This document shows, piece by piece, positions 63,022 to 64,000 of a stretch of DNA of 64,000 bases. The translations under genes were made by a program, and so were the position numbers. The notes under the pieces are model-generated. The model was not told the origin of the DNA. It did no database searches and worked only from the letters and a program-made list of their open reading frames with translations. Numbering within the stretch: position 1 is the stretch's first letter; every line of letters starts with the position of its first letter. The stretch comes from Parascedosporium putredinis. Lineage: Eukaryota > Ascomycota > Sordariomycetes > Microascales > Microascaceae. Location: NCBI GenBank assembly GCA_949357655.1, contig CASHTG010000012.1, forward strand, positions 2,728,001 to 2,792,000, read 5' to 3'.

Positions 63022-64000
63022 ATGCCCGTGAAGCCAACTAGAACCGCTGCGGCTATACGGGAGCCCGTCTCCCCGCGGCCTGGCCCGGCAACCTAGCGCA
63101 GGAATTCCAAGTACAGACGGCGCGGCGGAAAACGACCAGCGTCAGACTTGTGAAGAGCCCGAGCCAAAGAAGTTCGAGGGAGGTAGACAGGATTAGCGCG
63201 GGGAGCGCGGGAGCGCGTGCCAGTGTCACGGACTTTAGGCAGCGCCCTGTCTTGATGGTGGCTATGGATCCCATGGTATGATTTCCCATGTATGGAGGTG
63301 TGCTTTTAGTGAGCTCTTTGCCACCGTGAGCTGCAAGTCCAGGCGCAAGGGAGGGAGGGTCCTTTTTTTTTTTTTTTCTCTCATCGCTATTGTCTCAACC
63401 CAAGAGGTTTTGTTTTCCGTTAACGGGCGGGCTGTCATCCATTGCATGGTCGTCAAAAGAGCGGGGTCTTGCTTGCTCAAATGGGGTTCCATTCCTCTTC
63501 TTCTTGTACCGAGAACTTGGGCGCATTTTTTATTCTTGTTCGGGAGCATGCATCGGGACGGCTGCGGAGCACATGTGCCAATCGAAGGAACTGGCGCGCG
63601 GTTCATATCATACTCAATCAACGGCTGATGCCGTCAAAGACAAAGAGTGTGGACGAATTACTCCGTAGTCTCTAGGGGTATTGTTGACTCAAAGTGAGCA
63701 GGCTTCGCAAGGGGCACAATTATGTCGCCAAGTAGTTGATCCGTCGATGCTCGGCCACCCAGCATAGTGTAGATATCCTCGCCAAGAAGAGCGCATCGGG
63801 TTGCATCCTCTTAGTTCAGTCGTACTCGGTGAGACGCTGCTTTTCGTGTCTTTGGTGCATTGGCTCTGTCGTGAACTAATAATACTGTTATTGACACTCC
63901 TGCGTAGGATTCCCCTTCTTGGAAATGAGAATCTCATACATGTAGAGTTGAAGGTGAGCGATGACCGCCAAGAGCGGTCGGCGGTGAGAACAAAGGTCAC
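63022..64000. other. Bzz1 3' flank, no gene seen
   Basis: Contains a poly-T run at 63365-63377 and TACATGTA at 63937-63944. A minus-strand open frame reaching the window end (63689-64000) has no recognisable family signature and is not called. Confidence 0.55.

Noticed and set aside
63689..64000. Minus-strand open frame running off the window end
   Set aside because: Ser/Arg-rich without a recognisable domain; cannot be judged without the flanking sequence.

Overview
This is nuclear DNA of a filamentous ascomycete (Pezizomycotina, most likely Sordariomycetes). The genes have short introns of 58-145 bp with GT..AG ends. The protein families are fungal: a non-reducing polyketide synthase (PKS), Zn2Cys6 and CMR1-type regulators, a CFEM protein and Bzz1. 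The order PKS, AflR-like factor, naphthol reductase, CMR1 matches, from memory, the DHN-melanin loci of Magnaporthe and Pestalotiopsis relatives. I cannot name the species.

Layout. 1-31245 is a DHN-melanin locus: the 3' part of a tetrahydroxynaphthalene (T4HN) synthase PKS (+), an AflR-like regulator (+), a T4HN-type reductase (-) and the CMR1/PIG1-type regulator (-), separated by 5-7.5 kb spacers. 31246-45322 is 14 kb with no gene I can support. 45323-63021 holds a DUF92/TMEM19-family membrane protein (+), a broken MFS-like transporter (+), a CFEM protein with one membrane span and a long tail (-), the mRNA-export helicase Dbp5 (-) and the F-BAR/SH3 protein Bzz1 (+), the last two divergent.

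The PKS would make 1,3,6,8-tetrahydroxynaphthalene, the reductase would turn it into scytalone, and the two zinc-cluster factors would control the pathway. No scytalone dehydratase or laccase was seen here. The other genes are membrane or housekeeping genes with no evident role in melanin.

Sequence quality matters. Almost every conserved gene is cut by one-base length differences, mostly in homopolymers, with the protein continuing in another frame. I read these as assembly errors, and the coordinates span them. The exception is the MFS-like gene, which also has two in-frame TAG codons that indels do not explain.

Gene density is low, about nine loci in 64 kb. The spacers carry microsatellites, pyrimidine-rich tracts, a strong G-quadruplex candidate and an excess of certain palindromes. 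I saw no transposon, tRNA, rRNA or CRISPR array by eye.
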